This document shows positions 61,749 to 64,000 of a stretch of 64,000 bases of DNA, one piece after another. The stretch covers positions 1-64,000 of the forward strand of contig JAFVWT010000007.1 in assembly GCA_017501525.1 (NCBI GenBank), in the 5' to 3' direction. Position 1 is the stretch's first letter. Every line of letters starts with the position of its first letter. This stretch comes from Bacteroidales bacterium. Lineage in GTDB: Bacteria > Bacteroidota > Bacteroidia > Bacteroidales > UBA932. A program made the translations under genes and the position numbers. The notes beneath the pieces are model-generated. The model worked only from the letters and a program-made list of their open reading frames with translations, made no database searches and was not told the DNA's origin.

Positions 61749-61756
61749 CAAAATTA
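61749..61756 (-). promoter_or_regulatory. -7 box of the birA promoter
   Basis: TAATTTTG on the minus strand matches TAnnTTTG, 39 bases before the birA ATG, inside the 54-base divergent gap with rsfS. Confidence 0.4.
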
Positions 61757-61763
61757 GAAAATT

Positions 61764-62111
61764 ATGACAGAAATAGAGATCATAGTAGACGCGATTCAAG
61801 AAAAGAAAGGAAAAAATGTCTGTTCTTTGGACCTAAGACCTGTAGGAACAGCCATTACAGACCATTTTGTAATATGTAACGCAGACTCTACCACTCAAGT
61901 TGGTGCCATTGCGGACAATATAGAAGAGAGAATGATCGAAAAATGTAACAGGAAAGTATATAGAATGCAAGGTAAGGAGAACGGCTTTTGGGTAATTCTC
62001 GACTACCTCAATATTGTAGTCCATATTTTCCAGACAGAATACCGCAATTTCTACCGTTTGGAAGAGTTATGGGCAGATGCAAAAATCGAAGAATATAAAG
62101 AGGAGGAATAA
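61764..62111 (+). CDS. rsfS: Ribosome silencing factor RsfS
   Basis: A 115-residue RsfS/Iojap protein that binds uL14 and blocks subunit joining in starvation. The family pattern is clear: NVCSLDLRPVGTAITDHFVI, CNADSTTQVGAIADNIEER, MQGKENGFWVILDYLNIVVHIF and a final YYRLEELWADA-like block (FYRLEELWADA). It is followed four bases later by ftsH, and the rsfS-ftsH pairing is common in Bacteroidetes. Confidence 0.95.
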   Translation: MTEIEIIVDAIQEKKGKNVCSLDLRPVGTAITDHFVICNADSTTQVGAIADNIEERMIEKCNRKVYRMQGKENGFWVILDYLNIVVHIFQTEYRNFYRLEELWADAKIEEYKEEE

Positions 62112-62115
62112 ATTA

Positions 62116-64000
62116 ATGGAGAACAATAACAATCCCGGAAACAAATTTAACGGCCCCGGAAATCAGAATAAAGGACATCGTACCCCCCAGCCGAGAAGAA
62201 GAAATTATATCTGGCTTCTCTATCTATTATTTATCGGGGCAATGTTCTATTTCATCTCTTCAAATTCAGGAGCGAACCCTGTAAAAACCGAATGGCTTGC
62301 AGTCAAAGAGAATATGATTCCTGCGGGGGATGTTGAAAAGATAACATACATCACTAACCTTCACAGGGCGGAAGTCTACATTAAGAGGGACTCCCTCTCC
62401 AAATATGCCAACAAATATTTTTCCGGCAGAGAACCTAAAGCAGGACCTCACTTCTACTTCCAGGTTTCAAACAACTTCAATCCCGAAGAAGAATTTGAAG
62501 AGGCCAGACTTCAGCTACCTGCATCACAAAGATTCAGTGTTAGCACAGAAGAGAGAAACGACTATTTCGGAAAAATTTTGGAATGGTTACTGTTCCCCTT
62601 ACTGATGTTCGGTCTGTTATGGTTCTTGATGTTCCGTCCTATGCAGAAAGGAATGGGAGGAAACGGAGGAGGCAACGGCATCTTCAATGTCGGCAAATCA
62701 CAAGCAAAACTATATGAAAAGGAGAATAATGTGAAGGTCACATTTAAAGATGTCGCAGGTCTTGAAGAAGCTAAAGTGGAGGTTATGGAGATTGTGGATT
62801 TTCTCAAAAATCCTAAAAAATACACAGCATTGGGGGGAAAGATTCCCAAAGGAGCACTACTTGTCGGCCCTCCGGGTACAGGTAAAACACTGCTTGCAAA
62901 AGCTGTAGCAGGAGAGGCAAATGTACCATTCTTTTCCATTTCGGGTTCTGACTTTGTGGAGATGTTTGTCGGAGTCGGAGCATCACGTGTGAGAGACCTA
63001 TTCCGTCAAGCTAAAGAGAAAGCACCCTGTATCGTCTTTATAGATGAAATTGATGCAGTCGGAAGAGCCCGCAGCAAAAATGTAGGATACTCATCGAATG
63101 ACGAAAGAGAAAACACACTAAACCAGCTTCTTACAGAAATGGATGGTTTTGGAACAAATTCTGGAGTGATTATCCTGGCGGCAACCAACAGGGCTGATAT
63201 TCTCGACAAAGCCCTTATGAGAGCCGGACGTTTTGACCGACAGATTCATGTAGATTTACCGGAACAGAAAGAGCGCCTTGAAATATTCAAAGTTCACTGT
63301 GCAAAACTCAAATTGTCTGAAGGATTTGACATTGAGTTCCTTGCTAAACAGACCCCGGGTTTTTCGGGAGCTGACATTGCAAATGTTTGTAATGAAGCAG
63401 CTTTGATAGCTGCCAGAAAAGACAAGTCCTCTATTGAGAAACAAGATTTTCTGGATGCAATAGACAGAATAGTTGGGGGATTGGAAAGAAGAAGTAAAAT
63501 AATCTCTCCTCAGGAGAAAAGAACTATCGCTTTCCACGAAGCGGGACATGCTACAGTAAGCTGGATGCTCCCTAATGCCAATCCATTGCTGAAAGTGACT
63601 ATCATACCCCGAGGAAGTGCATTAGGTGCAGCGTGGTACCTGCCTGAAGAGCGTCAGATAACCACAACAGAGCAGATGATGGATGAAATGGCTGCTACCC
63701 TTGGGGGAAGAGCTGCTGAGGAGATAATCAATGGAAGAATCTCAACAGGAGCGATGAATGACCTGGAAAAAGTGACAAAACAAGCCTACGCTATGGTCAC
63801 CTACTTCGGCATGAGCCCTAAGGTTGGTAATATCTCATATTACGATTCATCAGGTAGCAACGGGTATTCAATTGGCAAACCATATAGCGAAAAGACAGCC
63901 GAGTTAATTGATTCAGAGGCCAAAGGCTTTATTGACAATGCCCATAAGAGAGCATTGCAGATATTGCAGGAAAATATGGATGGATTTGTAAAACTTGCAG
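62116..64000 (+). CDS. ftsH: ATP-dependent zinc metalloprotease FtsH (partial, C-terminus cut by window edge)
   Basis: A membrane-anchored AAA+ protease. The ATG at 62116 lies behind AGGAGG in the end of rsfS. A basic N-terminus rich in Asn and Gly precedes the first transmembrane helix ([16 protein letters not shown]). After a periplasmic domain comes a second helix ([16 protein letters not shown]). The AAA domain has Walker [15 protein letters not shown] (about residue 251), [15 protein letters not shown] and the SRH region [21 protein letters not shown]. The zinc site HEAGH is near residue 474. The frame is open at base 64000 after 628 codons. Confidence 0.96.
   Translation, partial: MENNNNPGNKFNGPGNQNKGHRTPQPRRRNYIWLLYLLFIGAMFYFISSNSGANPVKTEWLAVKENMIPAGDVEKITYITNLHRAEVYIKRDSLSKYANKYFSGREPKAGPHFYFQVSNNFNPEEEFEEARLQLPASQRFSVSTEERNDYFGKILEWLLFPLLMFGLLWFLMFRPMQKGMGGNGGGNGIFNVGKSQAKLYEKENNVKVTFKDVAGLEEAKVEVMEIVDFLKNPKKYTALGGKIPKGALLVGPPGTGKTLLAKAVAGEANVPFFSISGSDFVEMFVGVGASRVRDLFRQAKEKAPCIVFIDEIDAVGRARSKNVGYSSNDERENTLNQLLTEMDGFGTNSGVIILAATNRADILDKALMRAGRFDRQIHVDLPEQKERLEIFKVHCAKLKLSEGFDIEFLAKQTPGFSGADIANVCNEAALIAARKDKSSIEKQDFLDAIDRIVGGLERRSKIISPQEKRTIAFHEAGHATVSWMLPNANPLLKVTIIPRGSALGAAWYLPEERQITTTEQMMDEMAATLGGRAAEEIINGRISTGAMNDLEKVTKQAYAMVTYFGMSPKVGNISYYDSSGSNGYSIGKPYSEKTAELIDSEAKGFIDNAHKRALQILQENMDGFVKLA

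Noticed and set aside
1-64000. tRNA, rRNA, tmRNA and riboswitch genes
   Set aside because: No cloverleaf consensus (such as GGTTCGAATCC-type T-arms), rRNA segments or known riboswitch cores were seen in the intergenic regions. A covariance-model scan would be needed to confirm absence.

Overview
This is a low-GC chromosomal window from a member of the Bacteroidales (phylum Bacteroidota), probably host- or gut-associated. Four things point there. Promoters carry the Bacteroidota-type -7 box TAnnTTTG. Start codons are preceded by A-rich tracts rather than strong Shine-Dalgarno sites. Surface lipoproteins with BACON-type and DUF6562-like domains are present. The cell-envelope set (LptD, TamB, MlaD, a long Rho, a short RecB/AddA-like plus AddB-like pair) is typical of the phylum. 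Most of the window is housekeeping core genome with short operons on both strands. There is no prophage, CRISPR array, rRNA or tRNA that I can see.

Layout. 1-3.9 kb: partial mnmA, the small SRP RNA, cdd, a LysM glucosaminidase and mltG. 3.9-7.6 kb: a large beta-helix surface lipoprotein gene. About 340 bp upstream of its start lies a 204-bp segment bounded by perfect 25-bp inverted repeats that contains a promoter pointing away from the gene. This looks like an invertible, phase-variable promoter in the OFF position and is the most interesting feature of the window. 7.6-12 kb: mntP, a sodium:solute symporter, recR, a BadF-type kinase and a TIGR02757 protein. 12.1-14 kb: an accessory patch with a GC-rich repeat, a zeta-toxin-like kinase, an overlapping 51-codon gene, decayed sequence and a terminator. 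14-20.2 kb: tldD/tldE, slyD, a FAD oxidoreductase and tsaD. 20.2-21 kb: a block of 84-bp tandem repeats and two more GC-rich repeat copies. 21-29.6 kb: tamB (apparently with an ATC start), mtaB, folB, an RsmI-like methyltransferase, an MBL hydrolase and a MaoC hydratase. 29.8-39 kb: an envelope protein pair (DUF5723 plus lipoprotein) and the AddAB-like nuclease pair. 39-45.2 kb: pgi, gpsA, rnhA, pdxA and recG. 45.2-49.5 kb: two surface lipoproteins and a queuosine-precursor-type transporter. 49.5-57.1 kb: rho, ridA and lptD facing an amidase and mlaD. 57.3-64 kb: dnaA, pepD, rpe, birA, rsfS and partial ftsH.

Functional themes. Envelope building and remodelling dominates: MltG, the glucosaminidase, the amidase, LptD, TamB, MlaD and at least four predicted surface lipoproteins. 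DNA repair and replication (RecR, RecG, AddAB-like, RNase HI, DnaA) and tRNA modification (MnmA, TsaD, MtaB, the queuosine-type transporter) are also well represented.

Two interspersed repeat families occupy the intergenic space. One is a roughly 120-bp MITE- or REP-like element with inverted ends resembling GGAATGTTCTATAAA (nine recognisable copies, eight of them next to gene 3' ends). The other is a 164-270-bp GC-rich element (three copies). Several genes have the -7 box only 4-9 nt before the start codon, which suggests leaderless or nearly leaderless mRNAs.
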